A stretch of DNA of 64,000 bases from assembly GCA_004296455.1 (NCBI GenBank), contig AP018280.1, positions 1,116,001-1,180,000 of the forward strand, read 5' to 3'. Every line of letters begins with the position of its first letter. Positions within the stretch are counted from its first letter, which is position 1. Positions 18,360 to 27,890 of the stretch are shown in pieces. The stretch is from Calothrix sp. NIES-4101 (lineage in GTDB: Bacteria; Cyanobacteriota; Cyanobacteriia; Cyanobacteriales; Nostocaceae). The notes under the pieces are model-generated. The model saw only the letters and a program-made list of their open reading frames with translations, had not been told where the DNA came from and made no database searches. Made by a program: the position numbers and the translations under genes.

Positions 18360-21212
18360 ATGAAAATAGATAAATTGTTTCAAAGTCTTCTGCTGACAAG
18401 TGCAGTTGTTTTTTTGACGGGTAATTCCGCCAAAGGTGAGGAAGTGGCGGGAGATGGGATAATCCAATCTTCCACACAAAGAAAAGAAGGAAAATTTATA
18501 TATGATAAATTTGCAATTACAGATGTCCAGAGCAAATCTTCGGAATCAGTCCCTAATTCCCAACATCTGCGAGAATTGCAGTCTCACACAGCAAATTATT
18601 TGAGTCCAGTAAAGTCAGATAGACCCAGAAATATTCCCCAACTCAACGAAATAGAACTTCCTGCGACTAGTGCTCAAATGTTGGTACAGACACCAACTAA
18701 TCCCCCTACTCCTCAAGGGAATGCCGTAATCATTACTGGGGTGAAAGCGAATCCCACCGACAAGGGTGTGGAAGTCATTTTAGAAACGGCTCAAGGGGAT
18801 CAACTTCAAGTTTCCAATCGTAGTACTGATAATAATTTTATTGCAGATATCATTGGTGGGCAGTTGCGATCGCCTAATGGTGATTCTTTTACCTTTAAGT
18901 CGGTGAAGCCTCTGGCAGGAATTACGGAGATAACAGTTACGAATCTTGACGCGAATACTGTGCGGGTGACGGTAGTCGGCGAAAAAGCTTTACCTGCGGT
19001 CGAGTTATTTGATGATAATGCGGGGCTAATTTTTACTGTTGCATCTACAACAACTGCAACACAACCACCGACACAACCAGAAAAACCGACGAGTGAAACC
19101 CCACCACCGCAACCAACCGCAGATAGTGATGAGCCGATTGAGTTGGTAGTAACAGCAACACGTACAGAGGAAGACGTACAAAATGTACCACGTTCTGTGA
19201 CGGTAATTACCCGCGAAGAACTTGACCAGCAAACTAAAGTTAATCGCGATTTGCAAACAATTCTTAGTAATACGGTTCCTGGTTTAGGTGCAAGTTCTGA
19301 ATCACAACAAAGTTTTGCTCAGACTTTGCGGGGAAGACCACCTTTGGTATTAATTGATGGAGTACCAGTTAGCTCTAATATAGATAATGATACATCGGTT
19401 GCTAATTTACGCCGGATCGATCCAGCGGCAATTGAACAGATAGAAGTGGTACGGGGGCCAAGTGCCGTTTATGGTGATGGGGGAACGGGTGGAGTGATTA
19501 ATATTATTACTCGCAGACCCGATCAAGACCGGGTAGTTTCCCAAGCTGAAATTGGGGTACGTTCCGTTGGCAACTTTAAATCTGGTAGTTTTGGTAACTT
19601 TATTAACTACGGTATTTCTGGGAAGCAAGGAGGAGTGGATTTTATTGCTTCTTTCACCCGCGATAGTTTTGGCACACCGTTTGATGCAGAAGGCGATCGC
19701 ATTCCACTATTTGGTGAATCGGAAGCAAATAGTGCTTCGGTTAATTTTTTAGGAAAATTGGGTTTTCAATTGGGTTCGCAACAAAGACTGCAAATAACAG
19801 CCAATTACTTTAATGATGCTCAAAGTCAAGATGGAGATTTAGACCTGAGTGTCGGAGAAACTCCAGGAATTCAAAAAGCACGCTTCCTAGATAAACCCAT
19901 TGATTTCCTTGATTCTACAAATCCTTTTAACCGAGGAACTGTAGTTCAACTCAACTACACCCATGACAATATCCTTAACAGCAAACTGCAAGCACAGGGT
20001 TATTATCGTCAAACCAAAACAGCAGCATCTCTTTTTGACAACCGCATATTTACTCCAGATAGTCCTTTAGATATTGGTCGTTCAGTAGTGACATCAGAGC
20101 GATTTGGAGGACGTTTACAATTAGATACAGCTTTATCTACTAACCTCAATTTGCTCTGGGGTGCAGATTACTCGAATGAAGATAGCGAAGGGAATTACGA
20201 CATATTCGATGTTGATGATTTTGACAATAGTGGTGGAACAAGAGCCCGAAAAATTGGTTCGTCAATTCGGATTGCTCCTTTTACTATCAAAAACTTGGGT
20301 TTATTTTCCCAATTAAAATGGGATGCAAGCGAAAATTTATCCCTGAGTGGTGGGGTGCGGTACGAAAATTTTAATGTGTCAGTTATTGATAATTGGGTAG
20401 ATGGAGAAACTGGATTATCTTATCGAGGTGGGGAGAAAACTTTAGATGATGTGGTATTTAATGCAGGTGTAGTCTATAAAGCAACTCCAGAGATTAGCTT
20501 GTTTGCAAATTTTGCTCAAGGATTTTCCCTTCCCAATATTTCCCGTGTGTTGCAACGTCCCCAGGAAGGTTTTAATTTTGCTGAAGATGTGGAATTATCA
20601 GCACCACAAAAAGTTGATAGCTACGAATTAGGAATTCGTGGACAGTGGAAAAATTTTCAAGCATCACTAGCTGGATTTTATAGCTATTCCAGTTTAGGAA
20701 CCACGGTACAATTTGAGGACTTTGGTAGTGATTTTAGAATTTTACGTTCTCCCCAGCGCAATTATGGTATTGAATTAGCAGTAGATTGGCAACCAAGCAA
20801 GAAATGGAAATTGGGAAGTACATTAACTTGGAGTGAAGGAGAACGGGAAGACTCGGCAACAGGCGAATTTGTCGCTATTACTGGTTATGAAATTTCACCT
20901 TTAAAACTAACAGCATACTTAGAAAATGAAACCTTACCGGGATGGAATAATCGCCTGCAAGCATTATATATTGGCAGTAGAAAGCGTGCTTTTGAGGCAG
21001 AAATCGATCCGATTGGTATAGATAGTTATTTTGTCATGGACTTAATCAGCAGTATCAAACTGGGTGATGGTAACTTAAGTTTAGGAGTTCGTAATTTGCT
21101 TAATAACCAATACTTAAATGTTACCAATCAAATTAATGCTGGTTACGACGATTCTTATGCTTTGGCTTCGAGGGGGCGAACTTTCACTTTAAATTATCGT
21201 TGGAGTTGGTAG
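18360..21212 (+). CDS. TonB-dependent siderophore receptor with AMIN domain
   Basis: An outer-membrane receptor of 950 residues. A signal peptide (about 1-26) is followed by a low-complexity linker, an AMIN domain (about 120-220), a Pro/Thr-rich hinge, a plug domain (about 250-365; ELVVTATRTEEDVQNVPRSV, RGPSAVYGDGGTGGVINI) and a 22-strand-type barrel ending in the aromatic terminus NYRWSW. The N-terminal AMIN module is typical of cyanobacterial siderophore receptors, where it may contact the cell wall. The gene has its own candidate Fur box and is followed by a hairpin, then by the binding-protein gene. The ligand is probably the product of the adjacent NRPS/PKS array (inference from position). 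Confidence 0.95.
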   Translation: MKIDKLFQSLLLTSAVVFLTGNSAKGEEVAGDGIIQSSTQRKEGKFIYDKFAITDVQSKSSESVPNSQHLRELQSHTANYLSPVKSDRPRNIPQLNEIELPATSAQMLVQTPTNPPTPQGNAVIITGVKANPTDKGVEVILETAQGDQLQVSNRSTDNNFIADIIGGQLRSPNGDSFTFKSVKPLAGITEITVTNLDANTVRVTVVGEKALPAVELFDDNAGLIFTVASTTTATQPPTQPEKPTSETPPPQPTADSDEPIELVVTATRTEEDVQNVPRSVTVITREELDQQTKVNRDLQTILSNTVPGLGASSESQQSFAQTLRGRPPLVLIDGVPVSSNIDNDTSVANLRRIDPAAIEQIEVVRGPSAVYGDGGTGGVINIITRRPDQDRVVSQAEIGVRSVGNFKSGSFGNFINYGISGKQGGVDFIASFTRDSFGTPFDAEGDRIPLFGESEANSASVNFLGKLGFQLGSQQRLQITANYFNDAQSQDGDLDLSVGETPGIQKARFLDKPIDFLDSTNPFNRGTVVQLNYTHDNILNSKLQAQGYYRQTKTAASLFDNRIFTPDSPLDIGRSVVTSERFGGRLQLDTALSTNLNLLWGADYSNEDSEGNYDIFDVDDFDNSGGTRARKIGSSIRIAPFTIKNLGLFSQLKWDASENLSLSGGVRYENFNVSVIDNWVDGETGLSYRGGEKTLDDVVFNAGVVYKATPEISLFANFAQGFSLPNISRVLQRPQEGFNFAEDVELSAPQKVDSYELGIRGQWKNFQASLAGFYSYSSLGTTVQFEDFGSDFRILRSPQRNYGIELAVDWQPSKKWKLGSTLTWSEGEREDSATGEFVAITGYEISPLKLTAYLENETLPGWNNRLQALYIGSRKRAFEAEIDPIGIDSYFVMDLISSIKLGDGNLSLGVRNLLNNQYLNVTNQINAGYDDSYALASRGRTFTLNYRWSW

Positions 21213-21215
21213 TTG

Positions 21216-21239
21216 AAATGGCGGTGAGCACCGCCATTT
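21216..21239 (+). terminator. Hairpin after the TonB receptor gene
   Basis: A GC-rich inverted repeat (ATGGCGGTG facing CACCGCCAT) starts four bases after the receptor stop codon. The tail TTTGTGTG is only weakly T-rich, so it may be a partial terminator or an mRNA-stabilising hairpin before the downstream transporter genes. Confidence 0.55.
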
Positions 21240-21309
21240 GTGTGAAAGAATTTATCTTTTACCTTTGACCTTTTACCAATCACAGATTAGAGATTCTTAA
21301 ATACCCATA

Positions 21310-22275
21310 ATGAAGCCTATAAAAATATTCTTAATAGCATTAGTATTTATCATAATTACAGGTTGTAATAGTTATTTTATCCAGAAAAATAAAACTTTAA
21401 ACTCTAATTCAGTTATATCTGATTGTCGAGTCATCAAGCATGATTTAGGAGAAACTTGTATTCCGTTAAATCCTCAACGCATCATTGCCTTAGATGACAT
21501 TATCATGGAAACATTATTAGCCCTGGACTTAAAACCAATCGCAGCAACCGAAGCAAATTTAGCGGGTAGCAAAATACCAAAATTAGGAGAAAAAGCTAAA
21601 GGGATAGAATCATTAGGGAAAGTAGGTCAGGCAAATTTAGAAAAAATAGTGCGATTGAATCCAGATTTGATTCTGGGTTTTTCTTTCAGTACAGAAGAAT
21701 ATCAGCTTTTTTCACAAATAGCTCCCACCGTTACCCTGAATTATGTTCAAGCTGCTTGGAAAGAGGCTTTACTAAGTGTGGCTGAACTCACAGGAAAAGT
21801 TGAAAAAGCGCAAAAAATAATCGGTCAATATCAGCAAAGAGTGCAAGTAATACGCACAGTTATAAATGATAGTCCGCTTTTAAAAACTGTTTCTATTAGC
21901 CGTTTTTATGCTGGTGGTATTACAGCAGAATTTCGGAATCAATTTTCCTTTCCCATTACTATCCTGACAGAAATTGGTCTATCTATACCAGAAATACAAC
22001 ATCGAATCATGGCAACTCCTGATTATCCCTACGTATTAGTGAGCTTGGAAACTTTAGACTTACTAGATGCAGATGTTTTATTTGCAGCACTAGACCCTGA
22101 ATCTGAAGAAACTTTTCAAAGATATCAAAATAATCCTCTCTGGCAAAATCTAAATGTGGTCAAAAATAATCAAGTATATAAAGTTAATTCTAATTACTGG
22201 ATATTTGGTAATATCTTATCGGCTAACGCCATTTTAGATGATATTGAAAAATATATATTAGTCACAAATAGATAA
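21310..22275 (+). CDS. Iron-siderophore ABC transporter substrate-binding lipoprotein
   Basis: A periplasmic binding protein of the FhuD/FecB/BtuF class, 321 residues. An N-terminal membrane segment ends in the lipobox IITGC (Cys about residue 19), so it is a lipoprotein. The body carries the class III binding-protein pattern: NPQRIIALDD, the block ESLGKVGQANLEKIVRLNPDLIL, and a C-terminal segment NNQVYKVNSNYWIFGNILSAN. It lies downstream of the TonB receptor and upstream of an MFS gene on the same strand, which suggests co-transcription. The permease and ATPase partners are probably those at 28830-29948 and 27891-28703. Confidence 0.92.
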   Translation: MKPIKIFLIALVFIIITGCNSYFIQKNKTLNSNSVISDCRVIKHDLGETCIPLNPQRIIALDDIIMETLLALDLKPIAATEANLAGSKIPKLGEKAKGIESLGKVGQANLEKIVRLNPDLILGFSFSTEEYQLFSQIAPTVTLNYVQAAWKEALLSVAELTGKVEKAQKIIGQYQQRVQVIRTVINDSPLLKTVSISRFYAGGITAEFRNQFSFPITILTEIGLSIPEIQHRIMATPDYPYVLVSLETLDLLDADVLFAALDPESEETFQRYQNNPLWQNLNVVKNNQVYKVNSNYWIFGNILSANAILDDIEKYILVTNR

Positions 22276-22305
22276 ATTGATGAAGCTAAATATAAATCTA
22301 ACTTA

Positions 22306-23637
22306 ATGAATCATAAAAATAATTCTAGACATATACATAAATTTATCATTATCTGGCTAGGTCAATTTATTTCTACAATTGGTAGCAGCATGACTAGCTT
22401 TGCCATTGAAATCTGGGCATGGGAAATTACAGAAAAAGCAACTAGTTTAACTTTAATTGGATTTTTTAGCTTAATTCCTAGTATTATCATTTCCCCGATT
22501 AGTGGTATTATTGTCGATAGATTTAATCGCAAATTATTAATGATGCTTGGCGATTCAATCGCAGTAATAACAACAATTGTTTTGCTGTTTCTATATCAAC
22601 ATGAACAACTCCAAATTTGGCATCTTTATGTGATTTCTGCTATCAATGGTACATTCAATCAATTGCAGTATCTAGCTTATTCTGCATCAGTTGTATTGAT
22701 GGTTCCTAAACAACATTATACCCGTGTTAGTAGCATGGATTTTATCTCCGGATATGGCTCTAATATTCTTGCGCCACCTTTAGCTGGATACCTTTACAAA
22801 ATCATTGGCTTAAGTGGAATCGCTGGAATTGATATTGTGACTTTTCTATTTGCCATTACTAGTATTTTTTTAGTTAAAATTCCTCAAATATTAAACCAAG
22901 ATGAAGAGTATTTAAATGGAGAAAATATCTGGAAAAAATTAGGATTCGGTTTGCACTATATTTTTGCACGTAAAAGCTTACTAGCATTGTTAATCGCTAA
23001 TTTATTGTTTTGGCTTCCCCATGATATTGGCGATTCCCTATACTCCCCGATGATTTTATCTCGTACTAATAATGATACTTTTGTATTGGGAAGTTTAGCT
23101 GCGGCGGCTGGTTTTGGTGGTGTCATTGGAGCAATAATTGTGAGTATTTGGGGTGGGTTTCGGCGAAAAATTAAGGGTGTTTTGTTGGGCATGATTGGTG
23201 CTGGTTTAAGTAAAATTATTTTTGGTTTAGGTAGAACACCTTTGACTTGGATTCCTGCACAATTTTGCTCATCTTGTAATTTTCCGTTGAATGGTAGTTC
23301 TAATGATGCGATTTGGTTAGCAAAGGTTGAACCTAATGTACAGGGTAGGGTTTTCGCTGCGCGATCGCTACTTTTGCAATTCGTATCTGCATTCGGTTTA
23401 CTGATTGCAGGCCCTTTGGCAGATAATATATTCGCACCTGCATTATTTGCAGGTAGTAGGTTAGCAGCAATATTTGGTAATAGTGCAGGTGGGGGAATTG
23501 CGTTGTTGTATGTGATCTGTGCGGTTTGTATGTTTTTGGTTGGTGTGATTGGATTTTATATTCCCCTACTGTGGGATATGGAGCGGATTCTACCTGACTA
23601 TGATGCAGAATGTGCAGAATCTATCCATAGTAAATAG
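22306..23637 (+). CDS. MFS transporter (MFS_3/EntS-like), possible siderophore exporter
   Basis: A protein of 443 residues with about 12 hydrophobic segments. It has the first-half pattern FISTIGSSMTSFAIEIW and the cytoplasmic-loop motif GIIVDRFNRK typical of MFS_3 proteins such as the enterobactin exporter EntS. It starts 30 bp after the binding-protein gene, so it is probably in the same operon. The neighbours suggest export of the lipopeptide or recycling of the siderophore; the substrate cannot be read from the sequence. The C-terminus contains a long Gly/Ala-rich hydrophobic stretch. Confidence 0.88.
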   Translation: MNHKNNSRHIHKFIIIWLGQFISTIGSSMTSFAIEIWAWEITEKATSLTLIGFFSLIPSIIISPISGIIVDRFNRKLLMMLGDSIAVITTIVLLFLYQHEQLQIWHLYVISAINGTFNQLQYLAYSASVVLMVPKQHYTRVSSMDFISGYGSNILAPPLAGYLYKIIGLSGIAGIDIVTFLFAITSIFLVKIPQILNQDEEYLNGENIWKKLGFGLHYIFARKSLLALLIANLLFWLPHDIGDSLYSPMILSRTNNDTFVLGSLAAAAGFGGVIGAIIVSIWGGFRRKIKGVLLGMIGAGLSKIIFGLGRTPLTWIPAQFCSSCNFPLNGSSNDAIWLAKVEPNVQGRVFAARSLLLQFVSAFGLLIAGPLADNIFAPALFAGSRLAAIFGNSAGGGIALLYVICAVCMFLVGVIGFYIPLLWDMERILPDYDAECAESIHSK

Positions 23638-23692
23638 CCAGTGAATAGCCATACTATTTCTCAATAAAAGCTGGTGCGATCGGGGACAATAA

Positions 23693-24124
23693 ATGTCAGA
23701 ACATGAAACGAATGCTATATTTTTCGCCCTCTTATCGGCATTTTTTGCAGCCTTGACAACTATATTTGCCAAGATTGGAGTCGAAGCGATTAACTCCAAC
23801 TTAGCAACCGCAATCCGCACAGTAGTAATTCTAGTTATGCTCTGGAGTTGGGTTTTCGCAAAAGGACAACTAGATGCACTATTGACAATTAATCCAAAAA
23901 CTCTGCTATTTCTCGTCTTCTCTGGGTTGTCAACGGGTTTATCTTGGTTATTTTACTTTCGTGCTTTACAACTGGGAAAAGCTTCTTTAGTTGCACCTTT
24001 GGATAAATCAAGTTTGCTCTTGGTGCTGATTTTTTCAGTGCTGTTTCTCAAGGAACCATTAACACTGAAAGTTATATTAGGAACTATCTTGATTGTAACT
24101 GGTACACTTGTTTTGATTCGTTAA
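23693..24124 (+). CDS. EamA-family (DMT) half-size transporter
   Basis: A membrane protein of 143 residues with about five hydrophobic segments, equal to one EamA repeat where most family members carry two. The pattern FRALQLGKASLVAPLDKSSLLLVL and the C-terminal GTILIVTGTLVLI are typical. It follows the MFS gene by 55 bp and converges on the two-component regulator gene. The substrate is unknown; pairing into a homodimer is usual for single-repeat members. Confidence 0.85.
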   Translation: MSEHETNAIFFALLSAFFAALTTIFAKIGVEAINSNLATAIRTVVILVMLWSWVFAKGQLDALLTINPKTLLFLVFSGLSTGLSWLFYFRALQLGKASLVAPLDKSSLLLVLIFSVLFLKEPLTLKVILGTILIVTGTLVLIR

Positions 24125-24125
24125 A

Positions 24126-24770
24126 TTAATTGCGCCATACCGTACTAGCAATGATTGCAGCTTGAGTGCGATCGCGTAAATTAAGTCGATCCAAAATTCG
24201 GGTAATATTATTTTTGACAGTTTTTTCAGTTATATACAAAGCTTCGGAAATTTCGCGGTTACTAGCTCCCTTGGCAATTAATTGTAGAATATCGAGTTCT
24301 CGAGGTGTAAGTTCATCCCAACCGGAAGGGGGAGAACTTGTGGAGATGGGAATTTGTTCCATAACTTTTCCCAATCCCGGTCCAAGTTGGGTATATCCTT
24401 TATGTACCATACGAATCGCTTGGGCTAGTTCTTCGCAAGGTGTATCTTTGAGTAAATATCCAGCAGCACCATAACGTAAAGCTTGAGCTACATATTCCTC
24501 GTCTGCAAAGGTGGTGAGTATTAAAATTTTGATTGTATTACTGGTGGTATTAAATTGCTGACAAATTTGATGAGTAGCTGCGACACCATCCATAATTGGC
24601 ATTCGGATATCCATGAGAACAACATCGGGATGCAATGATTCAACTTTGGCGATCGCATCTTGTCCGTTTTCAGCTTCTCCGACTATTTCTAAATCTTTTT
24701 CTAGTTTGAGTAATGCTTTGAGTCCGCGACGAATTAGGCTTTCGTCATCAACGAGTAATAATCTAATCAT
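24126..24770 (-). CDS. NarL/LuxR-family response regulator
   Basis: A protein of 214 residues. A receiver domain (about 1-120) has the acidic pair in LLVDDE, the phospho-acceptor Asp in VVLMDIRMPIMDG and the conserved Lys in YLLKD. A C-terminal LuxR-type helix-turn-helix follows (LTPRELDILQLIAKGASNREI to RTQAAI). It lies 42 bp downstream of a matching histidine kinase gene on the same strand, so the two form a two-component system. Regulation of the surrounding transport genes is possible but not shown. Confidence 0.95.
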   Translation of the reverse strand: MIRLLLVDDESLIRRGLKALLKLEKDLEIVGEAENGQDAIAKVESLHPDVVLMDIRMPIMDGVAATHQICQQFNTTSNTIKILILTTFADEEYVAQALRYGAAGYLLKDTPCEELAQAIRMVHKGYTQLGPGLGKVMEQIPISTSSPPSGWDELTPRELDILQLIAKGASNREISEALYITEKTVKNNITRILDRLNLRDRTQAAIIASTVWRN

Positions 24771-24812
24771 TATTAATTTGAGATTTTGAGCAATTTAATA
24801 TAGTGGATAGTC

Positions 24813-26033
24813 TTAATTGTTGGCGAAATTCACAATAATTTTACAACCATGATTTGGTGCAGTTTCAATTGTGAGATTGCCACCAACCGCCAGAGCGCGA
24901 TCGCTCATACTCTGTAAGCCGAATCCGCTAGTATTACGGTGAGTTTGAAAACCTTTGCCGTTGTCTTCAATAATTAAAATCATATTAGTTGTTGTTTGAA
25001 TGCAAATTTTGACATTTGTCGCGTCTGCATGTTTACAAATATTCGTTAGTGCCTCTTGAATAATTCGATAAATTACAACTTTAACTTCATTTCTCATTAG
25101 TTGTGGTAAATCAATGTCTAGAATTGTCACAATACCACTCGAACGTTGAAATTCTTCAGCCAAATTGGTAATAGCTACCGATAGAGATAAACCCATAAGT
25201 GGATCGACTCGTAAAGTGGCGATCGATTGACGTACTTCCTTGAGGGCTTTTGAACCCAATTGCTTGGCTTCTGTCAGAAATTCTGTTGCTTCTTCTAGGT
25301 CGGTTTGCCATAATTTTAATGCAGCTTCTAAATGTAAATTTAGAACTGTGAGAGAATGTCCAACAGAATCATGAATATCACGAGCGATGCGGTTTCGTTC
25401 TTGTAATGTGGCTAGCTCTTCAATTGTCAAAGCATATTCCCGTAATTGTGCATTAGCTGTTGCTAATTCTTCGCTTTTTATACTCAATTGCTGTCGGCTT
25501 TGAAATTCTTGAATAATTGCATTGATAGCCATATGTATAAAGATTGTACCGATTACCAAAGTCAGCATAGAAGCTAATAGTATTAATCCCAATTGTTGGT
25601 TCATCGCTAAGGGCTGAACTAGATTAATTTGTTTTGCTCGCTGGACTTGAGTAACTAAAGATAGAACTACAGCAAAACTACTAACTATTGAACTTTCTAT
25701 GCCTGTAAATATCAAACAATTACGAGCGATTAAAACTATATAAAGTAGGGGTACAATTAAAATGCCTCCTTGAATTGAAGCGATCGCAATTAAAATAAAT
25801 TCACATCCAGTATAAATAATCTTGTTGATTTTATTCTGAGAAGGTAATTTTAAACCAATAATTCCAAATAGCACTAAACAAAATAAATTTAGTAAGGGCA
25901 TTCTTGGTAGACGGGATACCCAAACAGATGAAAATGCAAGTATTTCACTACAAGCGACAATACCTAACAAAATCCATTCTAGATAAAGCAGAAACCGCAA
26001 AGGATATTTACGATTTTGAGTTATAAGCATCAT
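24813..26033 (-). CDS. Membrane sensor histidine kinase (NarL/DesK type)
   Basis: A protein of 406 residues with an N-terminal membrane region of about six segments and no recognisable extracytoplasmic ligand domain. A HisKA_3 dimerisation block follows (RNRIARDIHDSVGHSL, phospho-acceptor His) and then an HATPase_c domain (IIQEALTNICKHADA N-box, IIEDNGKGF, SGFGLQSM). This architecture pairs with NarL-type regulators such as the one directly downstream. The signal is unknown; membrane-embedded sensors of this kind often detect envelope or lipid state. Confidence 0.92.
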   Translation of the reverse strand: MMLITQNRKYPLRFLLYLEWILLGIVACSEILAFSSVWVSRLPRMPLLNLFCLVLFGIIGLKLPSQNKINKIIYTGCEFILIAIASIQGGILIVPLLYIVLIARNCLIFTGIESSIVSSFAVVLSLVTQVQRAKQINLVQPLAMNQQLGLILLASMLTLVIGTIFIHMAINAIIQEFQSRQQLSIKSEELATANAQLREYALTIEELATLQERNRIARDIHDSVGHSLTVLNLHLEAALKLWQTDLEEATEFLTEAKQLGSKALKEVRQSIATLRVDPLMGLSLSVAITNLAEEFQRSSGIVTILDIDLPQLMRNEVKVVIYRIIQEALTNICKHADATNVKICIQTTTNMILIIEDNGKGFQTHRNTSGFGLQSMSDRALAVGGNLTIETAPNHGCKIIVNFANN

Positions 26034-26247
26034 ATCGAAAAGTCAATTAATATTTTTATAAATCGATTCAAAATATCAGAATAACTTGCTTATCTTCCAG
26101 AAGCCAGAGAAATCAGTCACTCACAGATTAGGGACTAAAGTCCCTAAATAATTGAGGACTTCAGCCTCATGTGTGGGAAAGGTTATACCGAATATGCTGT
26201 AAACATCGAAATCGAAACCTACATCCCAGACTTGGTAAAAATTCCAA

Positions 26248-26757
26248 ATGAAAAGTAAGCTGATATCCATATTAACGGGAGCAATGGTACTGACACTACC
26301 TCTAGCAACAACTACAGTTGCCCTTGCCCAAACAACCACATCTCTAACCCAGATGTTTCCTGCCTTATTAGGAGTTTCCCTCACACCAGAGCAACAAACT
26401 CAATTATAGCCGTTCCTAAGCTACTGAGGTATATTTAAGTCTCGTAGGAAAAGGTTATTAGCTTGGAAAATGTACTTCACCAGATTTGGAACCGCTATAT
26501 AACAATTAAGTCAAACAACACGAGCCGAGGTAGAAAAACTTCTTAATAACGAACAGCAAGCCCAATTCCAAAGATTGCTGGCAGAAGGTAAAGCATTTCG
26601 GGTTTCTCTATTATCAATAAATCTTTCTAACCAACAGCAACAACAAATACGTAAAATTTTGCAATCGAAGAAAGCGCAAGTTATCCAAACATTAACCTCA
26701 GAGCAAAAACGACAAGTAATGCGGAATTTTACTTCACTTTCACACCAAGGCAATTAA
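26248..26757 (+). pseudogene. Spy/CpxP-like periplasmic protein gene interrupted by a MITE
   Basis: The frame begins with a clear signal peptide (MKSKLISILTGAMVL, cleavage near ALA-QT) and the start of an LTPEQQ motif, then stops at 26407. From about 26503 the same frame resumes (SQTTRAEVEKLLNNEQQ... LSNQQQQQIRKIL... LTSEQKRQV), rich in Gln like LTxxQ-motif Spy proteins. The intervening segment of about 100 bp carries mirror-image ends and a 6-bp direct repeat (CAATTA) on either side. The insertion length keeps the frame but brings in stop codons. The distal part has its own internal ATG at 26575, but it would lack a signal peptide. Confidence 0.7.
26405..26500. mobile_element. Small MITE (about 95 bp) inside the Spy-like gene
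   Basis: The left end TATAGCCGTTCCTAA and the reverse complement of the right end, TATAGCGGTTCCAAA, match at 13 of 15 positions. CAATTA occurs on both sides (26401-26406 and 26503-26508). TA at the junctions would fit an IS630-type element moved in trans, but that family is inferred only from the ends. There is no coding capacity. Confidence 0.65.
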
Positions 26758-26822
26758 AGTCAATTAACCCACTCAAAAAAGGAACCCTAATTCAATTCCA
26801 AAATCAATAAAGGTATAAACTC

Positions 26823-26897
26823 ATGAAATCTCTACTCATTTTTTCTTTCATAGGCTTAACTTTAACGGTATTTACACCTTCAGTTTTTCTGATATAA
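26823..26897 (+). CDS. Tiny signal-peptide-like ORF (24 aa), possibly a remnant
   Basis: It starts MKSLLIFSFIGLTLTVFTP and stops after 24 codons. A purine-rich AAGGAA lies about 36 bases upstream, too far for a good ribosome-binding site. It resembles the signal peptide of a lost secreted protein rather than a functional gene. Confidence 0.25.
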   Translation: MKSLLIFSFIGLTLTVFTPSVFLI

Positions 26898-26974
26898 ACC
26901 CCAATTCATCCCTAGCTATTGTGTTAATTTGAGGCATAAAACTCAAATATAAATGTAGATATAATGATAAATAT

Positions 26975-27811
26975 ATGTACCATCAAAATCCAGATTTGCT
27001 TTTGAAGATTTTTCCGATATTTTTAATCTTTATTTTTCTAGAAGCAGTTTTAATTATAGGTTGGAAGAAACAAAAATATCCTTGGCGAGAAAGTTTTGTA
27101 TCATTTTTAATTGCTATTGGGCATCATCTTTCTCAAATTATTCCGACAACGGGTTTGTTAGTACTTGCTTGGAACCATCGTCTTTTTACTATTTCTTTAG
27201 ATTTTTGGTGGAGTCCAATTCTACTTTTTCTATTGATAGAATTTACTTATTATTGGTTCCATAGAGCATCCCATCGTATCCGTTGGTTTTGGGCTAGTCA
27301 TCTTGTTCATCATTCACCAAACTCTTTTAATCTCTCTGCGGCGTATCGTTTGGGATGGACTGGGGGAATATCAGGTAGTGCAATATTTTTTATGCCTTTA
27401 GCTTGGTTGGGTTTTCCTCCTACTTCGATCGCGATCGCTCTGTTCTTGAACTTACTTTACCAGTTCTGGATTCATACCGAATTAATTCCCAAATTGGGTT
27501 TTTTGGAATGGTTTTTAAATACCCCTTCCCACCATCGCGTTCATCATGCTTCTAATCGCGAATATATTGATCGTAATTATGGAGGTGTTTTAATTGTTTT
27601 TGATCGCTTGTTTGGTACTTTCGCCGAGGAAAATCCTACAAACAAGACAATTTATGGGTTAACTCATCCAATTAAGTCCAGCAATCCATTTAAAATAGCC
27701 CTGGGAGAATGGGTACATATTTTCCAAGATATGATTTCGGCAAATTCTTGGCAGGAACGATTTGGTTATGGGTTCGCTCCTCCCGATTGGAAGCAAAAAA
27801 ATCGTAGATAA
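26975..27811 (+). CDS. Sterol desaturase / fatty acid hydroxylase family membrane protein
   Basis: A protein of 278 residues with several membrane segments and the histidine clusters of the di-iron fatty-acid-hydroxylase superfamily: HRASH, HLVHHS and HRVHHASN, followed by DRNYGG. Members hydroxylate or desaturate lipids or carotenoids using O2 and reductant. It stands alone between the MITE-broken Spy-like gene and the FecE ATPase gene, which converges on it. A role in modifying the lipopeptide's fatty acid is possible but unsupported. A different membrane substrate is equally likely. Confidence 0.88.
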   Translation: MYHQNPDLLLKIFPIFLIFIFLEAVLIIGWKKQKYPWRESFVSFLIAIGHHLSQIIPTTGLLVLAWNHRLFTISLDFWWSPILLFLLIEFTYYWFHRASHRIRWFWASHLVHHSPNSFNLSAAYRLGWTGGISGSAIFFMPLAWLGFPPTSIAIALFLNLLYQFWIHTELIPKLGFLEWFLNTPSHHRVHHASNREYIDRNYGGVLIVFDRLFGTFAEENPTNKTIYGLTHPIKSSNPFKIALGEWVHIFQDMISANSWQERFGYGFAPPDWKQKNRR

Positions 27812-27890
27812 AGAAAAATAGGGTTATTGGGGTCTAAGCAAACGTGAAATATTCTCAATTGACCCCAACCCATAAATTTTAGCTTTGATA

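Noticed and set aside
26034-26247. Possible promoter or ncRNA between the kinase and Spy-like genes
   Set aside because: Only a short AGGGACTAAAGTCCCT palindrome near 26126 stands out, and there is no further support.
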